In this document: positions 44,601 to 59,207 of the stretch, one piece after another
Layout: every line of letters starts with the position of its first letter
How positions within the stretch are numbered: position 1 is the first letter of the stretch
Source of the DNA: Xylocopa sonorina
Lineage: Eukaryota; Arthropoda; Insecta; Hymenoptera; Apidae
Assembly: GCF_050948175.1 (NCBI RefSeq)
Contig: NC_135205.1
Coordinates: forward strand, 6,361,795-6,425,794
Length of the DNA stretch: 64,000 nt
Direction: 5' to 3'
Translations under genes and position numbers: made by a program
The notes under the pieces: model-generated
What the model was told of the DNA's origin: nothing
What the model saw: only the letters and a program-made list of their open reading frames with translations
Database searches by the model: none

Positions 44601-47600
44601 GCTTTTCTCCTTTCAATTTTTCGTTTTTCCTTTTTTTTGGAGATACGCGGAGTGTAATTTCGCGAAACGCCGTTCAACGGTGGATCCATCGAGGAGTTAT
44701 AGCGACTTGCTTGACATTTAATTACAGCGATCGTTCAACTTTTAAATTACGATTTGTATCCTGAATTTCCCCTCGACTTTTATTACTGCAGCTACGCGAA
44801 TCATTGATTTCATACATCTCTCTTTTTATACCCCTCTTTGTTAGCCGATATTCCTATGTAGTACACCCCTGTTTATTACTGAATGGGTCATTTCGACTGC
44901 CGGTAAAATACAGGTAAAGATCCGATCGTGTCGGGATTGCAAAAGTTGTTCATAAATGTTCCGAGCATAGCGCAACGCCTTTCTACGGAATTAAATATAG
45001 TTGATCAATCACGTTACAGAAAATTCGCGCAAAAATGCACTTGCATACTTGTACGCGTTGTTGTCTATTACTCGAGTACGAGTTGTTTGAAGCAACTTGA
45101 CGTTCACGAGCGCTTAACTTAAATTCGAGATATTTGTACGAAGAGGCTCGAATTCATGTAACTCGACTGACCTGAACGAGGGTTGGAGGAGGCTCGAGAG
45201 TAGATCTGAAGTGGTAAACAGTCTAGCAGACGTGCGGGAACATTATCAACTCTCAGAGCGAAGGAGAACGTACACCCTCGTAGATTAAAATATGCAACGA
45301 CAGTCTAATGTTGCGATAGCAAGGTTGACAAACGAGTGCGCGTCGATAAATTTCGCTTGGATAAAAAGCGCGGTGAAATTTGCCGGTCGAGAAAGGATGA
45401 GGATTAATTGAAACGGTACCGATTACGTATAACCGGTCGCGCGGCGAAGTTACGCGATATTTGCGAGCCGTCATTCGAAATGGAATTAATTCGCGTGCAA
45501 TTTTCGAATTTTATGCCGCAGAAAATTGAAACGAACGCGTGGACTGTGCCTGGACGTTTCACCGTGACTGTTGCCCGCTACCTACGGTTTGTTATCGGCA
45601 TGTGTTCGCTCGCGAAATGTTAATCAAGAATGCTTAATCGATGTAAATTGATTTTCACCCTCTACTCGAGTTTATAAATTACGAAATATTTTGTGTTTCG
45701 CTTCGATTATTAATCGACGAGGTAAATGGGAAAAATTGGATGTCGGCTGTCATCCTAGGGCACACAGTTTCCTTCCTGCCTTCCTTTGTGCATTTTTTTT
45801 TCAGAATATTTCCGACAGACAGGAGTGAGTGTAAAGAAAATTAGTCGGCGCTGTTGGTGGGAACATAATTAGAAAGTTCTGCGTAATTTTGCTACAATGG
45901 CAGCACTCTTTTTTCGTTACACGGTGTTCGTAACGAGAAATGACGTGGAGCGCGGTGGTTCGCGAGAAATTTCGAAATATGACAGCCGCACAGGTTATCG
46001 TGCAAAGAGTTTAAAAATATTGCCAAATTTTGAATATTCTTTTACACCGAGAATTTATACTTCAGAATAATTTTCAATTAAAAATCTAAATCATATCAGG
46101 GAATATTGAGATGGATGGTATCGATGTTTAAATACAATTCTCGCAATTTTTACACGTACAAGGGAAGCATTCAATGGACTTAACGTCCAACGATATTGAA
46201 TCATGGGATTTAGTACGAACGAATAGTCCTTCCGTTTCGTTACACTGATTTCCGCAGATATAATTTAATACCAGCTGCATAATTTACTAATTTGGTTAAT
46301 TCTGCCACGCAAATGTACTTTTATTTAATTAAAAATTCCGTGACTATTATCATTTGTTCGTAACACGAGGGAAAGCAGTCTGTGGGGAAAAAATAGGAGC
46401 ACGTTGCACAAGCGAAACAGCGTGTATTAAAAATTGCGTAAAACTTCTTTTACGTGCAGAATTTTGTATCTCCTCGTTCTGCAAATTTACACGAATCCAG
46501 TAGCGTAATGCAATAATCCTCTTCTTATAGGTTCGCTTGAAAACTACTAATTGTTTCTCAGTAGAAACGTGCCGGTACAAAGTCGCGTTCGTTTTTTAAT
46601 CGCAAAGCCTTGCTCGCGAAGTACCAGCTGATACGGAATAAAAGGAAACGGTTTCCCGCTGGGGGGAGAAAGGTTTTTTCAACAAAGAATAAAAGCGACG
46701 GAGCGGAATTCGGAGCCGAGGATTTTTCATAGGGAAATTAACTGACTTCTGGATATTCGTAATATTTGCGCGAACGTAAGCAATCCAACAAAGAGAGGCG
46801 GTATTAAAAACGTGTATAAACCAGCCACGTATTTCTCGGTAGATGTCTTGCGATTAAACAAACCTAGCTCGGCGAATGAGAGACGGAGGGAAATTATTTT
46901 TTCGAAACAAGAAAAATAAAAAAATGTTGCTTTCGTAACGAAGAAAGCACTTCACGTGGAATTACCAGGTAGTTCAGAGCGGAGTGTGCGAGTATGATTC
47001 GCGGACGAGCGTCTTGTTCGATAAAAAGTTAACGAACGAAGAGTTGACGCTGGCATTAGCTGCTATTTTCGCGGTTGGCATCGAACCGCCGCCTGGCTCC
47101 TTGAATAATTTATGTAAAAGTTGAGAATAATTCCGAGCGGGGCGAATGATATTCTTGTATGTATAACTCGGTGCAGGCGAGATGGGTTTTCTTTCAGTCC
47201 GCCGGAGAAAATGGAATGTCTTTGCCTCCTCTTTCTTTTATTGGGAAAACTTTTCGATATCTGGTTAATTTTAGAAATTATTGGTGTATTTCGCGGCGAT
47301 CGATATTTCCTTTACAGCTTCCTCTCGTCGGATTCAATTCACGTTACTCGAAAAAGGATCGTGGCCGCTAGGAAACGGAAATTACACATCAAATTAATCG
47401 ATACATCCCGTTACGCGTTTAATTTGTATTACTTCGAGGCGGTTTCGTTATTAATCCACCGATGAAATTTCATTTCCAATCGAGGAGAGATATTTTACGC
47501 ATTTTCGAAAATTTCGAGAGATCCAAATCGTTACGTTTCAATGGCGAAAAACGATCACGTTGGTCCGGCGTAATTCCTCTGTCACGAAATACAGTCTCCG

Positions 47601-48600
47601 CGAGACAGTCGCGAAAGAACGGCAATAGAGAGCGCGTTATTACATTTTTCATCGTCCCCATTTTCACCTGAAGCTTTTCGGATACGCAAGGTAAGTAGAA
47701 AAAGGAGAGAAAGAAACCGGTACGCTTTGAAACGACTTGAGCCGCAACTTTGCGCGGCTATTTAAGGGATGAACAAGTAACTGAATCGTATACTCGCGGA
47801 ACAAGAGCGCTTTGTCGAGCTGTATAACTCGCCGTCGTTTCCGTGTACGCTCATCCCGTTGACAAAATGCGATGACACGTTTTCGCCAGCTTACGTTGTC
47901 AAAAGAGAAAAGAGGGGACAAGAAAAAGAACGAAGAAACGAACGGAAAAAGGAAAAGTCCCGCTAGTCCGTATCCTGGTGCAACCGAACAACCTGCGAAG
48001 AAGTTAAAGTACCGAACATATTTCCTCCTTTCCCGGATACGACTATTTCGCGAAGGGTTAAAAGGCGACTCGTGTAGCAACAACGTTCGAGAGGGTCAAG
48101 GTGAGATACTCGGATGTCCTTCAATCCTCGCCCCGTGCCTCTCGCCCGTTCGGTTCTCGAGTTTAAAACTCCAGGTGGATCCATAAATCAAGAGTCTCGC
48201 TGGTTCAATTGATCCTCGGGTGTACAGCGAGTGGCTTGACGGTAGCCGACAAAAAGTGATTCTTGTCGTTAGTGAAACGGTAGGTCGAGATGTAGGTCGA
48301 GAGTACAAGCGCGACGTTTGATTGATACGTTTCTGTCTTTGATAAGAATTTTTGTTCTCCTACTAATAATAAGACAAAGATCGCGATAAGGTTCCTATTC
48401 TATTTCCCAAAAACGAGACGACCTTTTACGTACCATCTGCATCGCAATTCTAATCCATACGCTTCGTTGTATCTCCTAAAAGTCGCACCCCCTCGAGGCA
48501 ACCGTTCTCCAGGAGCGTCGAGGGTTTTGGAGCACGCGTCGGTACATGGCTAGGTACGTGCACGTAGATAGGTCTGTGCATGTACGTTAAACGCTTAGGA
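41001..48600 (+). other. Long intron, part 2: no exon seen
   Basis: The (GA)n tract at 41582-41628 and CpG-rich flanks leave a 298-codon minus-strand frame (41543-42439) that I reject as composition-driven. No splice-bounded conserved exon, RNA gene or transposon was recognised on either strand in this stretch. Confidence 0.5.
41582..41628 (+). repeat. (GA)n microsatellite
   Basis: Uninterrupted GA run of about 23 units. It is the longest dinucleotide repeat in the window. Confidence 0.95.
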
Positions 48601-49077
48601 AAAAAGAAGCGTCGGACCGATCGGTCGGGTTATCCCGGGGAAAAAGGCGTTTAGGATAAATCCGAGCGGCGTTCGCAGGCGGAGATGAAGGGACGCCGGT
48701 GTGCAGTCGGTAGACGATATTGGCGTGTGCACGTCAGTGTACCGCCAGGGTCGTCGGTCCAGCCGTCAGAGAGGGTGCGAGGGCCCGAGGGAGAGGGACA
48801 GGGAAGCCGGAAGCGGAGAAGGGAAAGGTTGGATAGCTAGGTCGCCGGAGTTGCGGTGCTGTTGGAACTGCGGGGGTTGCCGGTGAACGAGGGTGGCGTC
48901 GCGAGAGTGGGTCGGCCATGACGTCATAGCTATGGGGGAGATCGATCCGGGATTCGCGGTCTGCCCGAGGGCGCAGCAGCACCTACACCCCTGCAACCCC
49001 TCTCCGGCTAGAACGCTCTCCTACGTTGCTCTTGAAGCTGACTCCACCCTAGGACACGCGGTTCCGAGCGGTTGCTG

Positions 49078-49120
<43 letters not shown>

Positions 49121-49140
49121 ATCTCCTTTTGACCGATGCT
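48601..49140 (+). promoter_or_regulatory. GC-rich island with full CRE: possible internal promoter
   Basis: This island is clearly richer in G+C than the surrounding intron. It holds the palindrome ATGACGTCAT (48918-48927), which includes a complete CRE (TGACGTCA), and a GTGCACGTCAGTGTAC word near 48,727. It ends in a (CT)n tract (49079-49118). GAGA/CT tracts next to GC-rich sequence and a CRE are common at insect promoters, so an alternative first exon of the host gene is possible. No coding start with a matched donor could be supported. Confidence 0.3.
49079..49118 (+). repeat. (CT)n microsatellite
   Basis: About 20 CT units in the GC-rich island, equivalent to GAGA sites on the minus strand. 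Confidence 0.95.
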
Positions 49141-52100
49141 GCGAACACGCTACGCGCCTCGAGGACCTCCTCTGACTTTTCTCGCGGCGAGAGCGGCCGT
49201 GACAGGGCTCGAAGTGTCCTGGCTGGGTGTCGAGGGAGAAGAGACACCGCTGGCTAATGCGTTTGAGACGCGGACCCGCGCGAGAATGGAACTTTTCAGA
49301 TATTAAACTTTGCGACATTAGAATTCTGCATGGTTGAACGCGAGAGACACGCCGCGATATATACGTTAACCGGATATTTATCGAGGTTTCCCATTTCGAA
49401 GTTCAAGAGTTCGCGCGGCAATGGAGAACCCACCCCGGGGCTCGAAACTGATGACTTCGCGCGTGTTTACGAAGGTCAACGGCAGTGTATCGGCCGTCAC
49501 GTCCACTCGTTCGGACTTTTTTCACCACCGAATGGGATATTATCAGCGCGGCCGTTGGACGTTTCGCTCCGGCTGGAGTGTTTCGATTGCCAGGGTGACG
49601 GGTTCGAGTAGGGCAGTTTGATAAAGTCGCTGTGGAAATTCTGGGTGTCGGGACACCGTTGACCCAATTCCGAGTTTCGCAGTGCCGGGAAATTATCGAG
49701 GGTCGAATCGGCTCGCAACGCCGAACTTTATCTCGCGGTTCAAAAATCTCTGATCTCGTTTTATTTACGCGTCGGCACGATTAATTCGAACGGTCGAATA
49801 TTAGGGGAATGCCAGTGGCGTTCGATGCGATATTTAACGCCCCCGAATGTTTAGTTTAATTCGTGCACTGTGACATTATATCGTTCATTATTCGCCGATG
49901 CATAAACATAAGGAATGTTTAATAAAATATAATACGCGGAGGTTCGTTAATATTAATTCGTGATGTGGCAATATCGCTGTTATTAATGTCTCCAAAGTTT
50001 CATCAAGTATTGTTTATCTTTTAATTAAATTTCGCATTTTGTTTACATTTTCTCTCTCCTCGCGATATAATTATATAACAATCAACATTTTAATCATACG
50101 CGGCGAAATACTCTTGCTATACGTGGAACGGGTAGTCGCGCAAGGAGTTGAGGTAAACGAACGGTCAGACGCTGATCGTCAGCGGACGACAATTTATTCT
50201 GATCGCCGGAGATACCCGTAACTAGGAATTCAAGTGTACTTGTTACTCGACAAATTGAAAGGAAAATCTATATCTCTCTGTGTGTACGTGTAATCGTGTA
50301 TAAGTCGAATCGCACACACATACATATAGATACGGGTAAGAAGATGAAAAGTTGAAACCCCTAACCCGAGAGCTGGCATTTTAGAGTTAATATATTTACG
50401 AGTCTCCGTTGGTACACGTACTACTCTGGGGTCGCAGTTGACCGTTCGCAAATATTGACTCTTGAAAAATGCCAGCGTGCCCGGTGCTACTCGAAAATAT
50501 ACGCGTAAGCGCCTTTTTAGGAGCGCGACTCTGGACGGGCGGAGTACGAGGTTCTTTTAGGCTGCTTTCGATTCGCTGGACGTCGCGGGGAACAATTCAT
50601 TCCGGCTCTAATATTGTTCGAATTGGCCGGGTGTAGGCAGGGCGCGAGATTACAGAGGATTTAAAAGTTTCCCTGGCCCGGATTAAAGTTGTTTTACTCC
50701 GTCCTCGGATCGGCGAAGAAGAAATTCTATTAACGGAGGCCGCTTCGATCGGCAGTTATTTGTAAAAACTACAGCCCTGGCTAACTCGTGGAACGGTGTT
50801 TTAAACTTACTGCCACTTCATTTTTTGCTCCGCCACCGTCTCTCGCCTATCCTTTTACGACCACGGACGAGTTACAGAGCCGAGGGTACGGAACAAGCTT
50901 GTCTCGATCGCGCGTGAAATATCGCCGTTCCCATCGAGCGATCTATGAAAATTTTACGAACCGTCTGTAAGACGATTACCGAAGAAAACGAAATAATCGA
51001 ACCGCCCAGATCGATGGGCGAAGAAAAGGTCGTCGTTTAATTGCCCGAGAGCCCGCAGAACACGCGTTAAGCCTTCCACCCGAATAAATCCTCCGGCGAT
51101 TGTTTAAGATCCCCACAAAGTAGCCGCCTCTGCCGCAAAACACGGCGCGCGGCCCGAGTTAAAACCGTCGATGCACGCGATCGTCCGTAATTACTTAAAC
51201 CGAGGACATTTCCTCGTGTATCGATACGCTCGTAAAAAAAAAAAAAAAAATAAAAAAATACCACCAGGGAACAGGGAAACCGAGACGTCGGACGGAAGCC
51301 AGCTTAACCCGGAATGCTATAAAACCGCATCGTTATTGCGAAATAGCCGAGACAATCAAGTTAAGAAGAGCAGTGCCGAGGACATATTGGAAAATTCCAT
51401 TTTTGCGCGGGATCAATCACGGGACGCTGCCTACATATGTACACACGGACGAGAGCCGGAAGTTCGACAGTGGCCCGATACCACTCGACAGAAAGAGCGC
51501 TTTGGACGCTCGGGATTGTATTTCGCGCAGAGGCAATACGTTTTGATCGATCGGCAAATTAGTCAGCGGTACGAAACGAACTGTTAAAATCCCTGGCATC
51601 GCTCGCGGTGCCCGCTATTGGATGCGGAGGTACCGACCAGACGAAACAGAACGGAAAATCCGGGGTTGCATGCCGCGACAAAGGCGATTTTCGACTTGCC
51701 CCGCGACTTCGCGTTCCCATCCCCATCCCACACCCCCTATCCCTCAGCAGCTATTCAAGATAATGTCGACTCGCTTGAGCGGGTTAATCGACGGCTCGTT
51801 AAACAGGGCTGCGGTACAGTCGTATGGCGGTTGGTATCGGCGAACTTCCTATTTCCTGGGACGAAACCTCCGGACGATAAGTGAACTCCCGTTTCCCCGC
51901 ACAGGAACGCAATACTTGCGGAAATAGGAGGTTAATAGCGGCTTATTACGAGCCTGATGGGATTACCCCGGTGTTTCGTTAATTATTGGCTGATTAACGT
52001 GCCCGCGTGTTTTGAACTTGAGCCTTGCAGGGATTAATCGATTCGTGGCTCCTTTGGGATGCCGGTCTTGGGATCGCGGGATGTCGTCCGGTAATTTGTT

Positions 52101-55100
52101 TGGGACGCGTGCGGTTTATTTCTGATGCATATCGTCCGTGAATAATTGCGTTCGTTTATACATTTTCCACGTTATATCGTTTAACGTAGCAACCCCAATA
52201 CCGCGAGTCTTCTTTGTCGATGTAGGAACACTCTTCGAACTCTTTGGAAGCAAATCGAAAGGATCCTAAAATTGAAACCTACCTAAAGAGATATTTCTTG
52301 GCGAAGATCAGCTACGAATTCGTTCGATTTCGGTTTGAAGTGGAACAGCGGGACCCTGGAATCGAAGAGACTTGTAATTCACCCGAAACGAGGACAACCG
52401 GTGGTCGCGGTTCGACGAACCACCGCGAAAGAAGCGCGTGTAATTGATTGCGCCGGTTGTTCGACGATAAGGTCTTCGTTTTGTACCGGATCACGAGGTG
52501 GTGCCAGGTTGGAACGCCTGCTGCGGCGCGTTGAACGATAACTTGAATCGAGTATAGATTCGAGGGCGAGGCGGGACAAGTTACGTATCAGTGGCGTGTG
52601 AAGGAGATCGAGTAAGAGATCGTAGCTCAGACACATTCCTTAATAGCGTCATGAACTACGCCGGGCAAACTTGGGCCCTTCGGTCTGTTTACCGACGAGA
52701 ACGAGCGTGTTTCTGTCCTCGAGATCAGAAGACGCGTCTTGCTTCCCTGACAGGTACTGATGGAACCAATCCGGAGGCTGTACAAGTACTCTCCGCCTTG
52801 CTTGACGGCCTCTCTTGTCGGGAACCACTTTTGTCCGTGGCTCGAGGAGGATCGATGCGCGTAGTGGCTGGGCTTTGATTTTTTTTCTTATCGGATTAAC
52901 TCGGTGTCCCGTGACTTTGCGGGGGAATCTCTCGTGTTCTCTTCGCGTCGATCTCATCTTTTAATCTAAAAGTAGAGGAGTCCTCGCGCTAGGAGTGCCT
53001 GAAACCGAGAGAACACACGAGCGAACCAGGTGTCTCTCGACCGTTTAGCCTATGGCCAGGGGTGGTTGGGTGGTCCGAAAAAGCGGCGAAAGATGGGCTG
53101 GTCCCAGGCTGCGGAAAGGTGGAAAGTTAACAGCCACGAGTTCGGACATTAGCGAGGAGGACGGTTTACCGGGAAAGCTGGAAACCTGAAATTTAGCACC
53201 TGCTCTCGCCGCAGCTATTAGCATGCTAATGAGTGGTCCGTCGAGCGGTTCTCTTTCACGGTGGCAGGCTGCTCGGACCTTAAGACAACACTCTATCTCG
53301 TCTCCAACTCGCGAAATTATTCACGCGCATACATTAAACATAGGCCAGCCGTACGCGCAACGCGTCCCACTTTATTTCGACGCGGCCGATTCAAACGCAA
53401 TCCAGAAGCGTAACCCGCGAGCGGGTGGATGAAGGTACAGGGCTAATGCGCGGTTCATTATCCGACGCGTTAATAGCGAAGGAGACCGTCTGTTGAACGC
53501 ACGCAGCACCAGAAGCAACGGGAGCGGGCCGAATTTCCGAGCTTCGCTTTCAACCAGCTAAACGGGCTCGAATGTCACGCGGGTTACCTCCTCTGTCCTC
53601 GCAATTCAGCCCCGACCTCATCTACGTCTCCCGTTTCACAAGAGGCTCGAACGTTTTCTCTCTTCCCGGCTAGTGTCTGCTCTACGAGGCCGGCATTATT
53701 CCACGAAACGGCACTTAGACCATCCGATGCCACGAATTTCCATAAACTAGACCCAGCTTGTTTACCGCAGGGCCTTCTCGTTTTGTTCGGTATACGTGTT
53801 TTCATTTCGTCCGAATTCTTCTCGCCGCTCTTCGCGGAGGGGTAGTTCCTACCCTCTAGGGGCGGTTCCGCCATTCGTAGTCTGGCGGAAAAGTGTTCGC
53901 GTGTTCTATTTAAATTTTCGATGTTCAAGGAGCGAAGTAGCTCGTCGTAGATTTCTCAAGGATTATACCACGTATAACAGACATATATTTATTGATAGGG
54001 ATCGCAAGTTTTCCTTTGTTAAGGATCACTAAGTAATGCGGGAGAACAGCGAACGATGGGAGAATCTATAACGATGTCTCGACTTGGCTTCTTTCATGTG
54101 GAACTTTGCTTGGCCTTTGTTTTAAAACTGCCAGTTGCTCGCAGAGAATATTCCCCTCGACTGTTCCCTACCCAGAGTTAAGTACGCTTCCTGCATTGTG
54201 CGGCATATCGAAGCTTACGAAGTATTGAGTAGCTCAATGAACGGCGAAGACGTTTCAATGGGTATCCCTATATTTTCATCAGTAATATCAGATGGGGATA
54301 CTTGCCGCGATTCAAGCAGACGCGACCAGATTTCCTTCGGCATGAAATTTCATCGATCCGATGGAAAATTAGCGACTGTGATCTTCAAAGTGATTTCCAT
54401 TCGATTCGAGCTGCGCGGAGTAACGTTAGATACGGCGGAACGTGTTTTACTAATTAGGTCATTGAAAAATTCTCTCCTGCACTGGTTCTAGTATCGCAGC
54501 AACGATATAAATCTCGCTCGCGATAGTTAATTAGCGAATTTAACGTAAAAATACACCAGCATATTTTTCTCTCCGCCACGATCTTCCGTAATTATTTTCC
54601 TCGATACCATTAATTTCTTTGGCTGAAAGCCAGGACGAAAGTGGTTAAGCGGTGGTATTCGCGATTAAAAGGTTTAATTTCACCAGGGACAATCGCGCCA
54701 ATCAACAAAATTGTCCGAAACTAAGCCGTCCACCGAGCCCGGAATCCTCGAAATCAAGCGTCTAATCACGTTGAAAGATATTCCAATCCGTCCCTCTCGA
54801 TTATCCCAGCGGCATCAGCGTTTAATGTTCTACTCGCATCCACCAGCCACGCCGGGAGGGACGAACGGAATAAACGACGGTAAAGAAGAAAAGAAAGGAG
54901 GGAAAAAAAGGAAGTAGAGGAACGGTGAGGGCAGGGGTGGAGAGAGAAGGAAGCGTTCGGTGATACCGTGGGGTTTACAAACGGGCAGAGACAGGTAGAC
55001 GAGTTAAAGGATGTACCGGAGAGGGAAAAACTTGGAGGGGGAGAAGCAAATGATATAAATTACAGCCAATCCCCGGGATTAAAGTATCCAAAGAACAGTC

Positions 55101-56602
55101 GCATTTGTTCATGGACCGAAGCGGCGTTCGTCCGACCGGGTACCAAGTGCCTTTATTTAAACAAGGGAGGAATCCCCATCTCGTGCCAGCGCTCTCTCCA
55201 CCCTGACAGGTTCACCCAGAGAGTTCGACTCTCGTTCTTTTCTTCCACCCTTCTCCTCCTCCCCGTTCACCCGTTCGCTCTCTCCTCCACCCCTACCGCC
55301 CCTGCTTCTCCTCTTGCTATTTGAAATTTTACTCCTTATTTGCCTGTTCGCGACAAGAGCGGGCTACGCAGCCAACCAATCGTCGCGATCTATTTTTATT
55401 TATTACCGAGAAGAGCCGGCGATGCTTCGATCTCGACGAGTACTCGCTCGAGTACTTTCAGAACGCACAGAGGGGCTATTTATCGTGCCGTGTACAGTTG
55501 CATTTTTTTTTTTTTATAAATGGACCCTCTCCGATCTCGAACACATTTTATTCAACGATACTCCGTAGAAGGGGGGCTACGTTTTTTATTAAATAGTTTA
55601 CCCCGCTCCGTCAGAATGGAACTTTCCCAGTCGCACGGCGCAATGGGGTGGCTTTCATTTGGAAATTTAAAACAGTTACGAAAGTTTGCCAGCGATCCTT
55701 TTGTAGCGACTAACGGGGTTTCTATTAAAAAAAAAAGAAGAAAAAAAAGAGAACAGAAAAGAGAGAGAGTCGCTGGAAAGTTGTCTCGATAGACAGTTGA
55801 AAACTAGTTAGCGTCGTCTTTGTCCCGTTCCCCGTGGCGGGGGTGCGTGTGTCCTCTCTGTTCAGATGCGTTCAATCGCGGAGCGGCGCGCGTTCGGTGC
55901 CGACAATAATCAAATCGTCCTGCAAGCGGAATGAACTGCGATGTTTTCAGCTCCGCCAACAAAGCTGTTCCTCCCTGAACACCCTGCACCCCCGAGGGCT
56001 GTTGCAGCGCGCAGTCTGGCTCGCGTGCCATCCGAGGGACAATCGGTCGTTTAACACTTTGAAAGTAAAATTTCAATGCGTCCTTCCGCTCGTATTACGT
56101 ACACGATACTAATCCAATCGTCTGAATCGGACTTCTTCTAGCTACCGCTACGAGGAGGATCCTTGTTACGCGTACAGGCGCAACACGAGCAATTGAAAGT
56201 TGAGCGATATCTCACGCGGGTCACTCGCGGCTGTAGACCACGCGCAATTAAGAAAAACACCGCGCTTTTCACGGAAAACGCCTCCTCGAACGCTCCCTAA
56301 GCAACGGAGGAAGTCGTAACGTTCGAATTACTGGAATTAATTTAATTAACGCGTCGCAACGGCTGTCGCGACGTTCGTGGTTGAACCGCTGGAGGGGTGG
56401 AGGCGGAGGAGGAGGGTAAATTGGCCGCGCGCAATTATCGCGTTTCTTCCTCTTCGTGCAATAAGCTCGAGCGTATCTACCGAGACGCGTATACAATGAG
56501 GAGCAACTACGAGAGGGAAGGTCGGTTCGGTTTCGCGTATGCGTATCGTCGCGGCTGAGACGCGTTAAGGACGAAATTATGCGAGCCGTGAGAAAGAAAC
56601 CA

Positions 56603-56630
56603 CTCTCTCTCTCTCTTTCTCTCTCTTTTT
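56603..56630 (+). repeat. (CT)n microsatellite
   Basis: CT run with TTTCT interruptions. Confidence 0.85.
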
Positions 56631-56938
56631 CTCGCGTGTGCATTATCGCGTGTACGCAAGCTCGGCGTATAAATAAATACCGGAAATGCATTATGAGACG
56701 GGCCCGCGTAGGCGTCATTAAATCGTTAGATACTCGCAGGGATTACCGGCGTTGATACTCTTCCGCTGCTGTTCCGCTCCTTCATTTTTTTCCCAGCTAG
56801 AATAATCCGTTTTTTAGAGAAGCGGCGTGCCATCGAGCCCGCGTTCTCCAACCAGCCAGCCGTCGCGAATAAGGGCTTTTTAATGGCGGCTCGTTCGCAC
56901 GATCGAAACCCCTCTGCTGCCAGCAGGGAAGCTTGTGA

Positions 56939-56962
56939 TTCCTTCCTTCCTTCCTTCCTTCC
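56939..56962 (+). repeat. (TTCC)n microsatellite
   Basis: Six tandem TTCC units. Confidence 0.9.
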
Positions 56963-57249
56963 GTACTTCCCTTGCTTCTCTTCGCACCTGGTTCCCCAAT
57001 GCGCCCTTTGTCCTCGTCTGGTACAAATTAAGCGTCTACGATTAATACGATCGACGCGTTCGGCTCTCCTTCGCCAGAATCGCGTTCCAACGGAATCGTC
57101 GCGGGGGTAGTTTCCGGTTCACTTAAAATTCTTGATTTCGTTAAGTGCAGTTCTCCTCGTCGCCGCTAACAAGCTGAAATCGCGCTAGAGCGTGGGAGGC
57201 GGCGGTCTCTCGGAAAGTGGCCGAAACTTTTGTCAATGTTATCGACGGT

Positions 57250-57288
57250 GGAGAGGGAGAGAGAGGGAGAGAAAGAGAGAGAGAGAGC
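57250..57288 (+). repeat. (GA)n imperfect microsatellite
   Basis: GA-rich run with GGGA interruptions. Confidence 0.85.
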
Positions 57289-59187
57289 AAGTAGTTAACG
57301 ACGAAGGTCAGAGGTGGCCGAAAACGTTCCAGCCAGTGGTACGAGCTCGCTCGTTTGGAACATGAAAAAGAGGAGGGGCCGCTGGAAAGAAGCTCGTTAA
57401 TCTATGTGGGAAAGTTGGAATTACTTAGGGCGCAGCGTGACTTTATACGCTTATTAGTCTTGGAAGATTATTCGGTGGTAGGGTCGAGGTGGAGCGCAAC
57501 GCGAGGGACAGGCTACACGGTTTTTATATCGCGCTATTATACGAGTTAAATCCACTCTAAGCAGATTCTTGTCTTAGGAGATTTAGGAGATCCGTGTTGT
57601 TCTTGTAATCGTGAATTCTTTGCCCGCCTCGTCGCGTCCCGTCTTGGCCGGAATTCTCCCACTCGTTTGAACAACAAAACGTCCATTAGGGAGCGTACGT
57701 GGAGATAATGAGAAATCTAGGGTAGTTATTCGCGTTGTAACATCCCCTCGTCCGTGGAACACGATCGTCGAGGATCCTTTCCAGGGGATGAGAAACTCGG
57801 AATACTTTAAACTAACGCGACCGAAAGTTACGCCCGCAACAATAACGCGAGAATGAATATTAACGCGGTAATTACGTTCGCGTCCCGAACAGAAGCACGG
57901 ATAAAGTAGGGGCGCAACGGTGTTAACGTCGGGGGAACGACGTCGGCGTACGTAAACGCGCCGCGGCGGCCATTAATATTAATATATTATTAAAAGTGGC
58001 ATGCCCGTCTAATGCGTCAACCATTTACATAGAGACACGTATAGCGGACATTTTACCGGGGCAAATAAATTCGGCAAAGTTGCCGCGAATTTCGCCGTTA
58101 GCCCGCGAGCCGAGGCGGGCGGCCGTGGAAGTTGCCCGGAGAAAGCTCGGGATTGAGTTGCGCCAACTACAAATGCCGCAACTTAGAAACGAGCTTCTGC
58201 TCCGCGAACCTTCGTCGACGTTATTCCACGTGAATTTATTCGCTCCAGGGCGTGCCGGTGGCGCGGAATTACGGGAAAAATTGAACGTGTCAGCTGTGTC
58301 CTCCGTCCAGGAAGACAGTCGTTAACCGTTCGCTTCTCCTCCCTTCGATCCAACCGAAGGAGTGCGCTCGTGTCACCGGGAAAATGATCGTCGAATTAAC
58401 GACCGACACTCACCGCTTCCTCGAAATTGTTTTCTTTAATTACACACCTCCATTCAGCCTCCATGGATGGGAGTTAAGTTAATATTTGGAGGCTTACGTT
58501 GGAGGATACTTTTCTCGTCTTGTCATTTCGCTTCATCTCTTTTATATTAGAAAAAAAAATTGAGGTAGAAGTGTCACACTCGACTCAACCGCGTACATCG
58601 TGCCTCCCCAATATCTAGAGCGGTATATAAATAACGCGTGGCTTTGCTAAACGCGGGGGTGGACACTTGGAAGGTTCGATTGTGTTCGTCGGCGTAATGC
58701 GATCTTCGCCCCTTTCCTTCGGACGGTACATCTCGGCCGCGACCTTGACCAGCTAACCCCCTCGGTCAATATCCGTGGCCTTTACTGCAAATCCGGCCGC
58801 AGATAAAGCTAGATCCTCGACTTAATCTCGAAGCAATTTCTCAGCGTCGTCCCAGCCGTTCAAGCTCCCATTATACCAGGCGTGGATTCGTTCCGCGGAA
58901 GAAAAACCGCGATGATCGACGAGGCTGCCGTTAAAAGCGATCGGTGTTGTCGGCAAACGGATAATTAATCGCGGAGCTGGGGTTCATTCGCTCGAATCCC
59001 GCCTCCCTTTCAGCCGAGCGTAATCGAAATTTTCGCGTCCCTTTTTCTTTTCGCGCCCGTTCGATCTTATCCACGGGGCGTCTCTTTCGCGTTCGTGCAC
59101 GATCATCGTACATAATTCGAGCTAGGTCCTGTCCCCGCGTTCCTCGAGGCGGGAAACTCCTCGTATCAAGCGCCCATTAAGCTCGCC

Positions 59188-59207
59188 TAACGTTCAGCCG
59201 AACGTTA
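59188..59207. other. Perfect 8-bp hairpin
   Basis: TAACGTTC (59188-59195) and GAACGTTA (59200-59207) flank AGCC. Each arm contains the AACGTT palindrome. It is a small site of unknown role. Confidence 0.35.
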
